DNA of 64,000 bases, taken from contig NZ_CP087998.1 of NCBI RefSeq assembly GCF_021044585.1, positions 1,178,001 to 1,242,000 on the forward strand. The letters are read 5' to 3'. The notes under the pieces were generated by a model. That model was not told where the DNA came from, made no database searches, and saw only the letters and a list, made by a program, of their open reading frames with translations. Each line of letters begins with the position of its first letter. The stretch's first letter is position 1. The DNA is from Sulfurimonas sp. HSL-3221 (GTDB taxonomy: Bacteria > Campylobacterota > Campylobacteria > Campylobacterales > Sulfurimonadaceae). The position numbers were made by a program, and so were the translations under genes. Below, in pieces: positions 8,295 through 17,394 of this stretch.

Positions 8295-9947
8295 TCATGA
8301 TTGATTAAGAAGAGGCCCCTTGGGCAGGGCGTTTCTCAGGGACTTGGTAAAGCTCTTGACCAGGTGCAGGGCATTGACGGTGATCGTCGTCATTTCCGAA
8401 GGGATCGCAGGGTTTTTGGCGATGGCTTCGATCACCTCCATGCTGTTTTTGTAGGAGTTGGCCACCCGCCTGTAGGTCTCCTCCAGCACTTCGCGTTCCG
8501 CTTCGGCGCCCTGGGCGACGGCGTGATAGGCCAGGACGCTTTTGAGGATCTGATAGCGGAGGTCTTTGTAGAAGGACTGCTCCTCGGGCGAAGCGGCATC
8601 GTAGAGGCGTTCAATGTCGTAGAGCATATCTTTGATCGCCTTGGCGGCGGTGGCCAGGTAGGCGATGGTACGCTGCAGTGCCAGGAGCTGCACCTGCTGC
8701 TCCTGTTGGGGGCAGTTCGGGGCGAGCAGGATGATGTAGCGGTAGATCTCCCCCTCATGCCGGCGGATATTCGAGTAGAGCCGGTCAAAAGCGATGTCGA
8801 AGTGCTTGGGCGGGGCTTCCAGAAGCTTGTCGACGGAAAGTCCCGCTTCAAACGCTTTGGGCGGCGAGATGTCGATGGCGAGCAGGGCGAACTCCTCGAC
8901 CCGCTGGGACAGGGTCGCCACTTCGTTTTCCAGGGCGTCTATCGCCATGTCCGGGACCGTGACCGCCACCTTGTGAATCCACTTGGTCACCTGCAGCGGT
9001 TCTTTTTTGAACGTCCGCATCAAGAGACGTTCAAGCAGAGGGATAAAAGGGTACCAGAGCAGGACGCCCAGCAGATTGAACAGCGTGTGGAATAGCGCGA
9101 TCTTGACGACGCCGTCCGCGCCGGCGGCGAAGCGGTCGATCCCCCAGATCAGTGCGCCCATCAGCAGCAGTGCCGCCGCCGCCGTCGAAATATTGAAGAG
9201 GACATGGGCCAGCGCCGTTCTTTTCTTGTCGGATGTGCCGCCGAGGGCGCCGAGAATGGCGGTGACCGTTGTCCCGAGGTTGGCACCGATGACGAAAGCT
9301 GCCGCAGTAGGAAAAGCGATAATGCCGGTATAAAGGGCGCTCTGGGCGATGGCGATGGCGGCGGAGCTGGACTGGATCAGGGCGGTAAGGGCGAAGCCGA
9401 TCAGCACGAACCAGTAGGGGTGCCAGGTCTGAAATGCCGTCAGGTCAAAGGTCTCCGCAAAGCCGCCGAAGCTCCCTTTCATCCCTTCAAGGCCCAGAAA
9501 AAGCAGCCCGAAGCCGACCATGACGCCGAAATGTTTTTTCCAGCGGCTGTCCGAGGAGACGAGCACGCTGCCAAGCCCCCCGATGCCGATCAGCAGGTAC
9601 GAGAGCAGACGGATGTCGAGTTTGAACCCCACCAGGGCCACGATCCATGCCGTGACGGTGGTGCCGAGATTCGCGCCGAAAACGACGGCGATCGCCCCAC
9701 CGAGGCTCATCAGCTGTGCCCCGACGAGCGACAGCGCCATCAGGGTGACGACGGAGGAGCTCTGAAAGATGGCCGTCGCGCCCAGCCCCGTCATCAGGCT
9801 GCGCAGAGGCGTACCGGTCGCGCGCTGGACGATGCTTCTGAAGGCATGGCCGGCGGACTGGCGGATCTGACTCTCCAGGAAGAGCATCCCGAAGAGAAAA
9901 AGCCCGAGTCCGGAGAACGCTTCCACCCAGAGGATGAATGACGGCAT
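8295..9947 (-). CDS. Na+/phosphate cotransporter family protein with PhoU-like C-terminus
   Basis: The 550 residues contain two inverted Na/Pi-cotransporter repeats, each with the QSSS signature: GLGATAIFQSSSVVTLMALSLVGAQ near 55-80 and LTALIQSSSAAIAIAQSALYTG near 190-210, plus paired GANLGTTVTA motifs. About eight to nine membrane helices occupy residues 1-310; the remaining 240 residues are helical and resemble the PhoU-like tail of NptA-type proteins. AAGGAG precedes the ATG. It is the likely first gene of a minus-strand operon with rimB, rimK and the AstE-like gene. Confidence 0.9.
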   Translation of the reverse strand: MPSFILWVEAFSGLGLFLFGMLFLESQIRQSAGHAFRSIVQRATGTPLRSLMTGLGATAIFQSSSVVTLMALSLVGAQLMSLGGAIAVVFGANLGTTVTAWIVALVGFKLDIRLLSYLLIGIGGLGSVLVSSDSRWKKHFGVMVGFGLLFLGLEGMKGSFGGFAETFDLTAFQTWHPYWFVLIGFALTALIQSSSAAIAIAQSALYTGIIAFPTAAAFVIGANLGTTVTAILGALGGTSDKKRTALAHVLFNISTAAAALLLMGALIWGIDRFAAGADGVVKIALFHTLFNLLGVLLWYPFIPLLERLLMRTFKKEPLQVTKWIHKVAVTVPDMAIDALENEVATLSQRVEEFALLAIDISPPKAFEAGLSVDKLLEAPPKHFDIAFDRLYSNIRRHEGEIYRYIILLAPNCPQQEQQVQLLALQRTIAYLATAAKAIKDMLYDIERLYDAASPEEQSFYKDLRYQILKSVLAYHAVAQGAEAEREVLEETYRRVANSYKNSMEVIEAIAKNPAIPSEMTTITVNALHLVKSFTKSLRNALPKGPLLNQS

Positions 9948-9974
9948 GCCGCTCCTTTCTGCACGATTTAAGAC

Positions 9975-9980
9975 AGTATA
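9975..9980 (-). promoter_or_regulatory. extended -10 promoter of the Na/Pi transporter operon
   Basis: Read on the minus strand this is TATACT preceded by TGC, giving the extended -10 form TGnTATACT, 28 bases before the ATG at 9947. It lies in the divergent spacer shared with the gene at 10078. Confidence 0.6.
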
Positions 9981-10077
9981 GCAAGATTACGGTCCGGCGA
10001 CAATCGGCCTGTTTTCGGGGGCTGCTTAAACGGAAATAGGTTACTATTTTAAGTGAATTTATTGACGAGGTAGAAGA

Positions 10078-11262
10078 ATGGCTACTGTATTGATTATCGG
10101 TGCGGGCGGCGTCGGCCGCGTGGTGACGCACAAGTGCGTTATGAACAGCGAAACGTTTACAAAGATTGTCCTGGCGAGCCGCAGACTTGAGAGCTGCAAG
10201 GCGATTGCGGACGAACTCCCGGACGGTGCCGTCGCGATTGAGCAGGTCAATGCGGACAGCGTCGAAGAGACGGCTGCCCTCATCAAAAAGGTCAAGGCCG
10301 ACATCGTCATCAACGTGGCGCTTCCCTATCAGGACCTCTCTATCATGGATGCCTGTACCCTGACGGGCGTCGACTACCTGGATACGGCGAACTACGAGCA
10401 TCCGGACGAAGCGAAGTTCGAGTACAAGGAGCAGTGGGCCCGCGACGCGGCATTCAAACAGGCGGGGATCATGGGTCTGCTGGGCAGCGGCTTCGACCCG
10501 GGTGCGACCAACGTCTTCTGCGCCTACGCCCAGAAACACTACTTCGACGAGATCCACACCATCGACATCCTTGACTGCAATGCCGGCGATCACGGCTACC
10601 CTTTTGCGACGAACTTCAACCCGGAGATCAACCTCCGCGAAGTGAGCGCGAAGGGGCGCTACTGGGAAGAGGGCGAGTGGATCGAGACGGATCCGATGCA
10701 GATCCATATGAGCTGGGACTACCCGGAAATCGGGCCAAAAGAGAGCTATCTGCTCTACCATGAAGAGATGGAGTCGCTTGTCAAGCACATCAAGGGGCTT
10801 AAGCGCATCCGCTTCTTTATGACCTTCGGCGAGAGCTACCTGACCCACATGAAGTGTCTGGAGAACGTCGGGATGCTGGGAATAGAACCGGTGGAGCACC
10901 AGGGGCAGAAGATCGTCCCGATCGAGTTCCTCCGTACCCTGCTGCCCGATCCCGCGTCCCTGGGGCCGCGTACCAAGGGCAAGACGAACATCGGCATCGT
11001 CGCCGAAGGGCTCAAAGACGGCAAGAAACGCAAAGTCTACATCTACCAGGTGAAAGATCACGAGGCGTGCTATGCCGAGGTTAAATCACAGGGCGTTTCC
11101 TATACGACGGGCGTCCCTGCGATGATCGGCGCGAAACTGATGCTGGAGAAAAAGTGGTATGAGAAGGGGGTCTGGAATATGGAACAGTTCGACCCCGACC
11201 CGTTTATGGACGAAATGAACGCGCAGGGCTTACCGTGGAAAGTCCAGGAGCTGGACGCGTAA
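10078..11262 (+). CDS. saccharopine dehydrogenase-family enzyme, likely carboxynorspermidine/carboxyspermidine synthase
   Basis: The 394-residue Rossmann protein opens with the nucleotide motif VLIIGAGGVGRVVTHKC and contains the saccharopine dehydrogenase core (INVALPYQDLSIMDACTLTGVDYLDTANYE; GLLGSGFDPGATNVFCAYA). In Campylobacterota this family reductively condenses aspartate semialdehyde with a diamine to make a carboxylated polyamine. The partner decarboxylase is encoded 950 bases downstream (12213). The last 59 bases overlap the end of the convergent glucosaminidase gene. Assignment to polyamine rather than lysine metabolism rests on that neighbour. Confidence 0.87.
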   Translation: MATVLIIGAGGVGRVVTHKCVMNSETFTKIVLASRRLESCKAIADELPDGAVAIEQVNADSVEETAALIKKVKADIVINVALPYQDLSIMDACTLTGVDYLDTANYEHPDEAKFEYKEQWARDAAFKQAGIMGLLGSGFDPGATNVFCAYAQKHYFDEIHTIDILDCNAGDHGYPFATNFNPEINLREVSAKGRYWEEGEWIETDPMQIHMSWDYPEIGPKESYLLYHEEMESLVKHIKGLKRIRFFMTFGESYLTHMKCLENVGMLGIEPVEHQGQKIVPIEFLRTLLPDPASLGPRTKGKTNIGIVAEGLKDGKKRKVYIYQVKDHEACYAEVKSQGVSYTTGVPAMIGAKLMLEKKWYEKGVWNMEQFDPDPFMDEMNAQGLPWKVQELDA

Positions 11263-12184
11263 GGTTCGTCTCCGGCTCCTCCTCGCAGGGGACCGGTTCC
11301 CTCTCCTCTCCCTCCACTTTGACTTCATTGAGCGCGCACATCTGCTGTTCAGAGGCTTTTTTCTTCTCGGCTTCCTCCATTTTCTGCGCCACATACTCCG
11401 GAACGATATCGACCAGCGCGATCGGCGCGTAGGAGGGCGTATCGTAGGTGTAGAGCTTGTTGGCTTTCATGACGTAATAGAGGCGGGCGACATATTCGTC
11501 GCGCAGCTCCGAGTAGCGGCGCAGGTGGCGCAGCAGCTCGAAGGGGTTGTCGGTTTGGTAGCGTGCGCGCCGGAAGCCGCTGTAGGCGTATCCTTTGCCG
11601 ATCATCTTGAAATAGCCGCGGATCGCGTCGTTGAGGGTGGCGAACTTCTTCACATAGATCGTCTTGGTGCCGCGCTGCTCCGAGGCGGCGATCCTGGGCT
11701 CATGCTTGTTATACGACCAGATCCCGAAAACGTTATTGGCCACCTTGAAGAAACGCGAGCTTCCCCATCCGGTCTCCAGCGCTGCCTGTGCGATAACGAG
11801 GCTGACCGGGTGCGTATGCATACTGCGCAGCAGACAGGGGTATCCGGCAACGTTGTAGCGCTGCATCTGCTCCTGGAGCCACGCCTCTTCCGCAGTCGTG
11901 CGCCCGGGTTTGTTTATCAGCATTTTCGCCCGGGCGTATTCGGCATCGAGTTCGGCTTTGACCGCCTGCACCGCGGGGAGGATCTGGCGGATAAACCGGT
12001 CTTTTCTCTCGCGGGCACTCAGCGTAGGCTCCGGGTACAGCACGGGGTTGGCCGTGACCGTTTCGGTCCCGTTCGGGGCCTCGACAGGTTCATTTTCGGC
12101 GGGGGAAGAGGTTATAATATCGTAGAGTGTATAGAGGGTGAAAGCAAGCGCGATGGCCGCGACACCCAGTATGAATTTTTGCAT
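11204..12184 (-). CDS. Bax-like glucosaminidase domain protein (membrane-anchored)
   Basis: The protein has 326 residues from MQKFILGVAAIALAFTLYTLYDII, a signal anchor. The catalytic region (about 115-260) has the glucosaminidase/lysozyme-like pattern HTHPVSLVIAQAALETGWGSSRFFKVANNVFGIWSY with a putative catalytic Glu in ALETGWG, followed by YVKKFATLNDAIRGYFKMIGKGYAYSGFR. It probably cuts peptidoglycan glycan strands. The C-terminal 60 residues are Glu/Lys/Pro-rich and overlap the end of the polyamine gene on the other strand. A TATAAT on the minus strand at 12192-12197 is only 8 bases from this ATG; the alternative start at 12211 would place it inside the ORF. Confidence 0.8.
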   Translation of the reverse strand: MQKFILGVAAIALAFTLYTLYDIITSSPAENEPVEAPNGTETVTANPVLYPEPTLSARERKDRFIRQILPAVQAVKAELDAEYARAKMLINKPGRTTAEEAWLQEQMQRYNVAGYPCLLRSMHTHPVSLVIAQAALETGWGSSRFFKVANNVFGIWSYNKHEPRIAASEQRGTKTIYVKKFATLNDAIRGYFKMIGKGYAYSGFRRARYQTDNPFELLRHLRRYSELRDEYVARLYYVMKANKLYTYDTPSYAPIALVDIVPEYVAQKMEEAEKKKASEQQMCALNEVKVEGEEREPVPCEEEPETNLTRPAPGLSTVSPARSFRP

Positions 12185-12212
12185 GGACGGGATTATATCG
12201 AAAAGTAACACG

Positions 12213-13349
12213 ATGAAAAAGTATTATGACGTTGAAACACCGGTTTATATTTGTGAAGAGGTGCGTCTCGCAGCGAACCTCGCGCTGCTCGATCGCGTCC
12301 AGCGCGAGAGCGGCGCGAAGATCATCCTGGCGCTCAAAGGCTTTGCGATGTGGTCGACCTTCGACCTTGTCGGACGTTACCTGCAGGGGTGCACCGCCAG
12401 CGGCCTGCACGAAGCAAAGCTGGCGCGGGAGAAGATGAACAAAGAGGTGCATACCTACTCCCCTGCCTATAAAGAGCGGGATATCGATGAGATCGCGGCG
12501 ATCTCCGACCATATCGTCTTCAACTCCCCGGACCAGCTGGCGCGTTTCTATGATCGTGTCAAAAGCGTCAACCCGGGCATTTCCGTCTCCCTGCGCGTCA
12601 ACCCGGAATACTCCTCGTCGCCGGTCGACCTCTACAACCCCTGTGGGCTTTACAGCCGTCTGGGAACGACGGCGGCCAACTTTGACGCGGCACAGCTTCC
12701 AAAACTCGACGGGCTGAATTTCCATGCGTTGTGTGAACAGAACGTCGATGCCCTTGAAGGGGTCCTCGAAGCCTTCGAAGCGAAGTTCGGCACTTATATC
12801 GACGGGCTCGAGTACATCAATTTCGGCGGGGGGCACCACATCACGCGGGCTGATTACGACGTCGAGCGCCTGATCGAGGTGATACGCGCTTTCCGCGAGC
12901 GCCACAACGGGATCACGGTCTACCTGGAACCGGGCGAAGCGGTCGGGTGGCAGACCGGACCGCTGGTCGCGACGGTGCTCGATATCGTGCATAACGGGAT
13001 GGACATCGCCATCCTCGACATCTCCGCCGAGGCGCATATGCCCGACACCCTGGCCATGCCGTACCGCGCCGAGGTGCGCGATGCTGCCGAGACCGGGGAA
13101 AAACCTTATACCTACCGTCTCGGCGGCAATACCTGCCTGGCGGGGGACATCATGGGGGACTACGCCTTCGATGCGCCGCTGCAAGTAGGGGACCAGATCG
13201 TTTTCGAGGATCAGATCCACTACACCTTCGTCAAAAACACGACCTTCAACGGCGTGCAGCTTCCTTCACTGGCCATCCTGCGGCAAAACGGCCAGATGGA
13301 GATCGTCAAGCAGTTCGGCTACGAAACCTACCGCGACCGTCTCTCCTGA
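12213..13349 (+). CDS. nspC: carboxynorspermidine decarboxylase
   Basis: The 378-residue PLP enzyme of the alanine racemase-fold decarboxylases starts at MKKYYDVETPVYICEEV; a longer in-frame start at 12138 would add unrelated residues over the divergent promoter. The PLP lysine is in AKIILALKGFAMWS; other marks are GLEYINFGGGHHITRADYDVE, VYLEPGEAVGW and YTYRLGGNTCLAGDIMGDY. It releases CO2 from carboxy(nor)spermidine to give (nor)spermidine, the route Campylobacterota use instead of SpeE. Confidence 0.92.
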   Translation: MKKYYDVETPVYICEEVRLAANLALLDRVQRESGAKIILALKGFAMWSTFDLVGRYLQGCTASGLHEAKLAREKMNKEVHTYSPAYKERDIDEIAAISDHIVFNSPDQLARFYDRVKSVNPGISVSLRVNPEYSSSPVDLYNPCGLYSRLGTTAANFDAAQLPKLDGLNFHALCEQNVDALEGVLEAFEAKFGTYIDGLEYINFGGGHHITRADYDVERLIEVIRAFRERHNGITVYLEPGEAVGWQTGPLVATVLDIVHNGMDIAILDISAEAHMPDTLAMPYRAEVRDAAETGEKPYTYRLGGNTCLAGDIMGDYAFDAPLQVGDQIVFEDQIHYTFVKNTTFNGVQLPSLAILRQNGQMEIVKQFGYETYRDRLS

Positions 13350-13371
13350 CCAACGTTTTCCCTGAAGGAGA

Positions 13372-14613
13372 TCATAGCCTGTTGATGTAGGGTTCGACCT
13401 CTTTTTGCAGCATCGCTTCGAGTTCCTCCGCATTCCGGTCCAGTGTCTCGCGGTAGATCCCGGGCGCGATGCGTATGAACACTGCGACGATGGCAGGGTC
13501 GAAGTGGGTCCCGGAATGGTTTTTGATGTAGTCGAGGGAGGCCTCGAGCGTCATGGGTGCTTTATAGGGGCGGCGTGAGCTCAGGGCGTCAAAGACGTCG
13601 GCGACGCTGAAGATGCGCGCTTCCAGGGGGATCGCCTCCCCGCGCAGGCCGTGGGGATACCCGCTGCCGTCATACTTCTCATGGTGGCCGGCGATCACGC
13701 TCCCGGCGTTGGAAAGCCAGGTGACATGACTGACGATTTCCAACCCTTTCTCGACATGGCTTTTCATCAGCTCGAACTCATCGGCGGTCAATTTGTCCGG
13801 TTTTAGCAAAATAGCGTCCGGGATGCCGATTTTGCCGATGTCATGGAGATAGGCGCCGAGGATGATATTGGCAATGTGCTTTTGACTGCAACACTGTAGC
13901 GCCTCGGCAAGCCTCAACGTATAGAGCGTGACTCGGAAACTATGGCTTGACGTGCCGCTGTCACGCTGGGCAACGGCGCTGCCGAGCGCGGAAACGGTCC
14001 CGAAATAGCTGCGGATCAACTCACTGTTTTTGAGACGAAGCTGCCGATAGTAGAAGAGGATCATCGGAAAGAGGGCGAGGGCGAAAACCGCACCGGTCGC
14101 GAGCACAAGCCAGAGCGCGTTGGCATAATGTTCACGCATGCGCCGGATGATGCCCTCGTCGACGGGGAGTACGCCGCGGAAAGCCCTGACGACATGCCGC
14201 CCGAAAGGATTCTTGATCTGGGCCGGTCCGGTGGCGAAAACAAGGTAGGGGGAGCGGTCATGATCGATCAACGTGAAATTCTCCTCTTCACCGGCCGGCA
14301 GAGCCGGCAACGGTGTCTTGTCCTTAAGCGAAGCCCAATTGCCGGAGGCGAAGGTGTGCAGCAGACGCCCCTTCCCGTCATAGGCTTCAAGATAGGGGAT
14401 CTGCATGCTCTGCAGCACTTCACGCATCTCTTCACTGACCGGTTCGGATTCATCCATCGCCAGATGTGCACGTACCTGCGTCATAACGTCCGCAAAGCGC
14501 TGACTGACATAATCTTCCATCCGCGAATGGTGCTGTTGGTACACCGTGGCAAACATGATGCCGATGACAATGAGGTAGGCAATAATTATGCGTAGCGTAA
14601 ACGAGAGGAGCAT
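13372..14613 (-). CDS. membrane-bound HD-GYP domain protein (putative cyclic-di-GMP phosphodiesterase)
   Basis: The 413 residues comprise an N-terminal membrane helix (about 5-24), a periplasmic sensor region (about 25-165), a second helix (about 168-188), and a cytoplasmic HD-GYP domain. Metal and signature motifs are intact: HSFRVTLYTLRLA, LHDIGKIGIPD, HVEKGLEI, and GHHEKYDGSGYPHGLRGEAIPLEARI. The intact GYP predicts hydrolysis of c-di-GMP or a related cyclic dinucleotide. The sensor ligand is unknown. It is convergent with nspC. Confidence 0.92.
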   Translation of the reverse strand: MLLSFTLRIIIAYLIVIGIMFATVYQQHHSRMEDYVSQRFADVMTQVRAHLAMDESEPVSEEMREVLQSMQIPYLEAYDGKGRLLHTFASGNWASLKDKTPLPALPAGEEENFTLIDHDRSPYLVFATGPAQIKNPFGRHVVRAFRGVLPVDEGIIRRMREHYANALWLVLATGAVFALALFPMILFYYRQLRLKNSELIRSYFGTVSALGSAVAQRDSGTSSHSFRVTLYTLRLAEALQCCSQKHIANIILGAYLHDIGKIGIPDAILLKPDKLTADEFELMKSHVEKGLEIVSHVTWLSNAGSVIAGHHEKYDGSGYPHGLRGEAIPLEARIFSVADVFDALSSRRPYKAPMTLEASLDYIKNHSGTHFDPAIVAVFIRIAPGIYRETLDRNAEELEAMLQKEVEPYINRL

Positions 14614-14631
14614 GGTGGGCGTCTCCGGTAC

Positions 14632-14637
14632 ATTGTA
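14632..14637 (-). promoter_or_regulatory. candidate -10 box for the HD-GYP gene
   Basis: TACAAT read on the minus strand, 19 bases before the ATG at 14613. A second TACAAT lies at 14647-14652, so two alternative start sites are possible. Confidence 0.4.
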
Positions 14638-14665
14638 TCACCCTCTATTGTAACGCATTAGGGTG

Positions 14666-14692
14666 CCGGATCCCAATGCCCGGGATCACCGG
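14666..14692 (-). terminator. inverted repeat after htrA
   Basis: CCGGATCCC and GGGATC-A-CCGG form a nine-pair stem with one bulged A, just past the htrA stop. There is no U-run, so termination may be inefficient or the stem may only protect the mRNA end. Confidence 0.4.
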
Positions 14693-14700
14693 GGCACGGC

Positions 14701-16092
14701 CTAGGGGAGGGCGACGACGTAGACCTGCCCCTTACGGTAGACGTAGACACGATTGAGCTGCCCTCTGGCGTTTTTGCGCGCTTTGACAAGGGAAGCCATG
14801 TCGGTCACAGGGGTATTCTCCAGCTGGACGATGATGTCTCCGGGCCGGACACCCTGCATCGCCGCATCGCTCTCGGCATCCACTTCGGTGACAAGGACCC
14901 CCTCGACGTCATCGGGTATCCGCAGGCGGTAACGCTGCTGTGCGTCGATGTTCTGCAGACTGACCCCTTTAAAGACGGCGTCGGCGTCGCTCGTGTCGTG
15001 TTCGCCCAGGTCGGTCAGATGGACATAGACGCTGTCGGTGCCCCCGTCGCGTTCATAGGTGATCTTGACGCGGCTTCCGGGACGGTACATTCCGACCCTG
15101 TTCTTCAGGTCGGCGGCATTGCGGATCGGCTGGCCGTCGACGGCGATAATGAGGTCTCCCCGTTTCAGCCCCGCCTTTGCCGCCGGCGAATCGACAACGA
15201 TATCGTTGAGTAGGGCGCCTTGTTCATGTTTGTACAGCGACTGAAGCTCTTTGGTCATGTTGCCGATGCTGACGCCGAGATAGCCCCGCGTAACGCTGCC
15301 GTCCTCGATCAGTTTTTTGGCGATGCTTTTGACCATATCGACCTCGATGGCAAAGCCGATCCCGTTGTTGCCGCCGCTGCGGGTGATGATGGCGGAGTTG
15401 ATACCGATCAGCGCCCCGCGGCTGTCGACGAGGGCACCGCCGGAGTTCCCGGGGTTGATGGAGGCATCGGTCTGGATGAAGTTCTCGTACTCGTTGATCC
15501 CGATGCCGCTTTTATGCTGGGCCGAAACGATCCCCTGCGAGACGCTGAGACCGACGCCGAAGGGGTTGCCGATCGCAAAGACGATATCCCCGATCTGTAG
15601 CTCGGCGGAGCTGCCCATCCGGATCGGCGTCAGCCCCTCCGCGTCGATCCGGATGACGGCGATGTCCGATTTGGGGTCGCTGCCGACAAGCTTGGCACGG
15701 TACTCCTTTTGGGAATCCGGCAGTTTGACCATGATGGTGTCGGCATCTTCGACGACGTGGTTGTTGGTGACGATGTAGCCGTCTGCCGTGACGATGACAC
15801 CGGAACCGAGGCTCTGACGGTGGGGGTTGGGATTGTACCGCCGGCCGAAGAACTGTTCAAAGAAAGGGTGCATCTGTTCCATGTACTTCTGCGAGCGTGT
15901 CTGTTTCGATGAGATGTAGACGATGGAGGCTTTCGCCCGCTCGACGGCAGGACTGAATGAGAGCACCTCATTGGGACCGTTGGGCATCACCCGCTTGGTC
16001 ACCGGGGGCATCTCGTCAAAGGTGACGGCCGCGGCCTGGAGGGTCAGCACGGCGGAAAGAATGGAACTGAGTAGTAGGTATCTTCTGGGCAT
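14701..16092 (-). CDS. htrA: HtrA/DegQ-family periplasmic serine protease
   Basis: The 463-residue Do-type protease has a signal peptide (about 1-22), a trypsin-like domain with catalytic His112 (TNNHVV), Asp143 (KSDIAVIRID) and Ser217 (NPGNSGGA), and two PDZ domains (about 262-350 and 375-460). The GSGVIVTADGYIVTNNHVVEDAD block is diagnostic. It degrades or refolds misfolded envelope proteins. AAGGATG precedes the ATG. Confidence 0.95.
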   Translation of the reverse strand: MPRRYLLLSSILSAVLTLQAAAVTFDEMPPVTKRVMPNGPNEVLSFSPAVERAKASIVYISSKQTRSQKYMEQMHPFFEQFFGRRYNPNPHRQSLGSGVIVTADGYIVTNNHVVEDADTIMVKLPDSQKEYRAKLVGSDPKSDIAVIRIDAEGLTPIRMGSSAELQIGDIVFAIGNPFGVGLSVSQGIVSAQHKSGIGINEYENFIQTDASINPGNSGGALVDSRGALIGINSAIITRSGGNNGIGFAIEVDMVKSIAKKLIEDGSVTRGYLGVSIGNMTKELQSLYKHEQGALLNDIVVDSPAAKAGLKRGDLIIAVDGQPIRNAADLKNRVGMYRPGSRVKITYERDGGTDSVYVHLTDLGEHDTSDADAVFKGVSLQNIDAQQRYRLRIPDDVEGVLVTEVDAESDAAMQGVRPGDIIVQLENTPVTDMASLVKARKNARGQLNRVYVYRKGQVYVVALP

Positions 16093-16121
16093 CGATCATC
16101 CTTTGAAAAGTGGAATAACCC

Positions 16122-16127
16122 AGTATA
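16122..16127 (-). promoter_or_regulatory. candidate -10 box for htrA
   Basis: TATACT on the minus strand, about 30 bases before the htrA ATG, in the gap between the 68-residue gene and htrA. No recognisable heat-shock or sigma54 element was seen. Confidence 0.4.
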
Positions 16128-16159
16128 GAACGCGCTATTTAATCGTGTGTAAACAGTTG

Positions 16160-16366
16160 CTACTCGTAGCGGAACAGGTCGGAGTCGCTGTAGGTGGAGT
16201 CTTCCGAGATATAGGCGTCGGGGTGGGCGTCAAGAATTTTTTTCGCCTCGTCCGTGCTGGTACATTTTCCCAGAAGCTCCTCGTACTCGAAGGGGCCGCT
16301 GGCCAGATTGATGCGCTTACGCTGTTTGATAATGTAGATATGCTGCTTGACTTTTTCCGTTCCCAT
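16160..16366 (-). CDS. small hypothetical protein (68 aa)
   Basis: The product MGTEKVKQHIYIIKQRKRI...FEYEELLGKCTSTDEAKKILDAHPDAYISEDSTYSDSDLFRYE has no signal peptide or membrane segment. It looks like a small alpha/beta domain with a basic N-terminus and an acidic C-terminus. AGGG lies 7 bases before the ATG. It stands alone between htrA and pdxA; the AT-rich upstream 90 bases probably hold its promoter. No family is recognised. Confidence 0.6.
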   Translation of the reverse strand: MGTEKVKQHIYIIKQRKRINLASGPFEYEELLGKCTSTDEAKKILDAHPDAYISEDSTYSDSDLFRYE

Positions 16367-16458
16367 CAGTCAACCCTAAAATAGTTTGGTATAGATAGAT
16401 TCTAGTGTGAAAATGTCAATTTAATATCACAAATAATTATAAAATAAATGAAAGTTTT

Positions 16459-17394
16459 TTAGAGGAGTCTCAGGGCGGTATCGACGGCATTGCGGTAACT
16501 GTTGAGGCGTGCTTTGCCGCGGTAGGCGATATCGAACGCGGTACCGTGGTCGACGGAGGTGCGGACAATGGGAAGGTTCAGCGAGATGTTGACGCTTTCG
16601 TCGAAATAGAGGGCCTTGAGGGGCGCGAGCCCCTGGTCGTGGTACATGGCCACGATATGACGGTGCACGGAGCGGAAAGTCGGGGTAAAGGCGGCATCGG
16701 GAACGACAGGCCCGAAAAAGGGACGTCCGTCGCATTTAAACCCTTTTGTGGCGATCGTGTCATTGGCCAGGGCGATGGCCGCTTCGATCTCCCGCTCCTC
16801 ATCCCCGAGTACGCCGTTGTCCCCGGCATGGGGATTGAGCCCCAGCACGGCCATATCATCGAAGCCGGTGGCCCGGTAGAGGTCGACGAGAAAACGCGCA
16901 AGGGCGTTGCGCTCGATCTTCGCCGGTACCTCTTTGAGCGGAACGTGTTCGGTAAAGAGCGCGACGTAGAGCTGGTTGCACCCCAGCATCATGATCGCTT
17001 CCTGCTCGAAATGATCACGGAGCAGATCGGTATGACCTTTGTAGGTGATGCCCGCCTGCATCCACGCCTCTTTGTGGATCGGAAGGGTGACGATGGCATC
17101 CGTTTCGCCCGCTTCGGTCAGCGCGATCGCCTTGACAAAGGAGGCGTGGCTGTAGCGCCCGGCATCGGCGGTGACGCATCCGGGCTTGATGGCGACGGGG
17201 AGCCCAAGGGGGACCATGTTGAAATCATCGGGCAGCTGCATGCCCAGCAGGGATGCCGCCTCCGCCATGACCTCCGGGTCGACGCAGTAATAGGGGTGGC
17301 AGACGTCGGCGATCTGCGGATGGGTCCGCAGGGCGATCTCCGGGCCGACCCCGTTCGGATCACCGATGCTGACGGCGAGGCGCGGCAGGCTCAT
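16459..17394 (-). CDS. pdxA: 4-hydroxythreonine-4-phosphate dehydrogenase PdxA
   Basis: The 311-residue enzyme of vitamin B6 synthesis oxidises 4-phosphohydroxythreonine. It begins LPRLAVSIGDPNGVGPEIALR and carries the metal-binding histidines in TYKGHTDLLRDHF, GLNPHAGDNGVLGDEE and IVAMYHDQGLAPLKAL, ending in IVRTSVDHGTAFDIAYRGKA. The start overlaps the end of pdxJ by four bases, so the two are translationally coupled. Confidence 0.95.
   Translation of the reverse strand: MSLPRLAVSIGDPNGVGPEIALRTHPQIADVCHPYYCVDPEVMAEAASLLGMQLPDDFNMVPLGLPVAIKPGCVTADAGRYSHASFVKAIALTEAGETDAIVTLPIHKEAWMQAGITYKGHTDLLRDHFEQEAIMMLGCNQLYVALFTEHVPLKEVPAKIERNALARFLVDLYRATGFDDMAVLGLNPHAGDNGVLGDEEREIEAAIALANDTIATKGFKCDGRPFFGPVVPDAAFTPTFRSVHRHIVAMYHDQGLAPLKALYFDESVNISLNLPIVRTSVDHGTAFDIAYRGKARLNSYRNAVDTALRLL

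Noticed and set aside
9487-11061. Minus-strand frame of 524 codons spanning the Na/Pi and saccharopine-type genes
   Set aside because: It runs antisense across the polyamine gene and out of frame into the transporter gene; both have strong homologous frames of their own.
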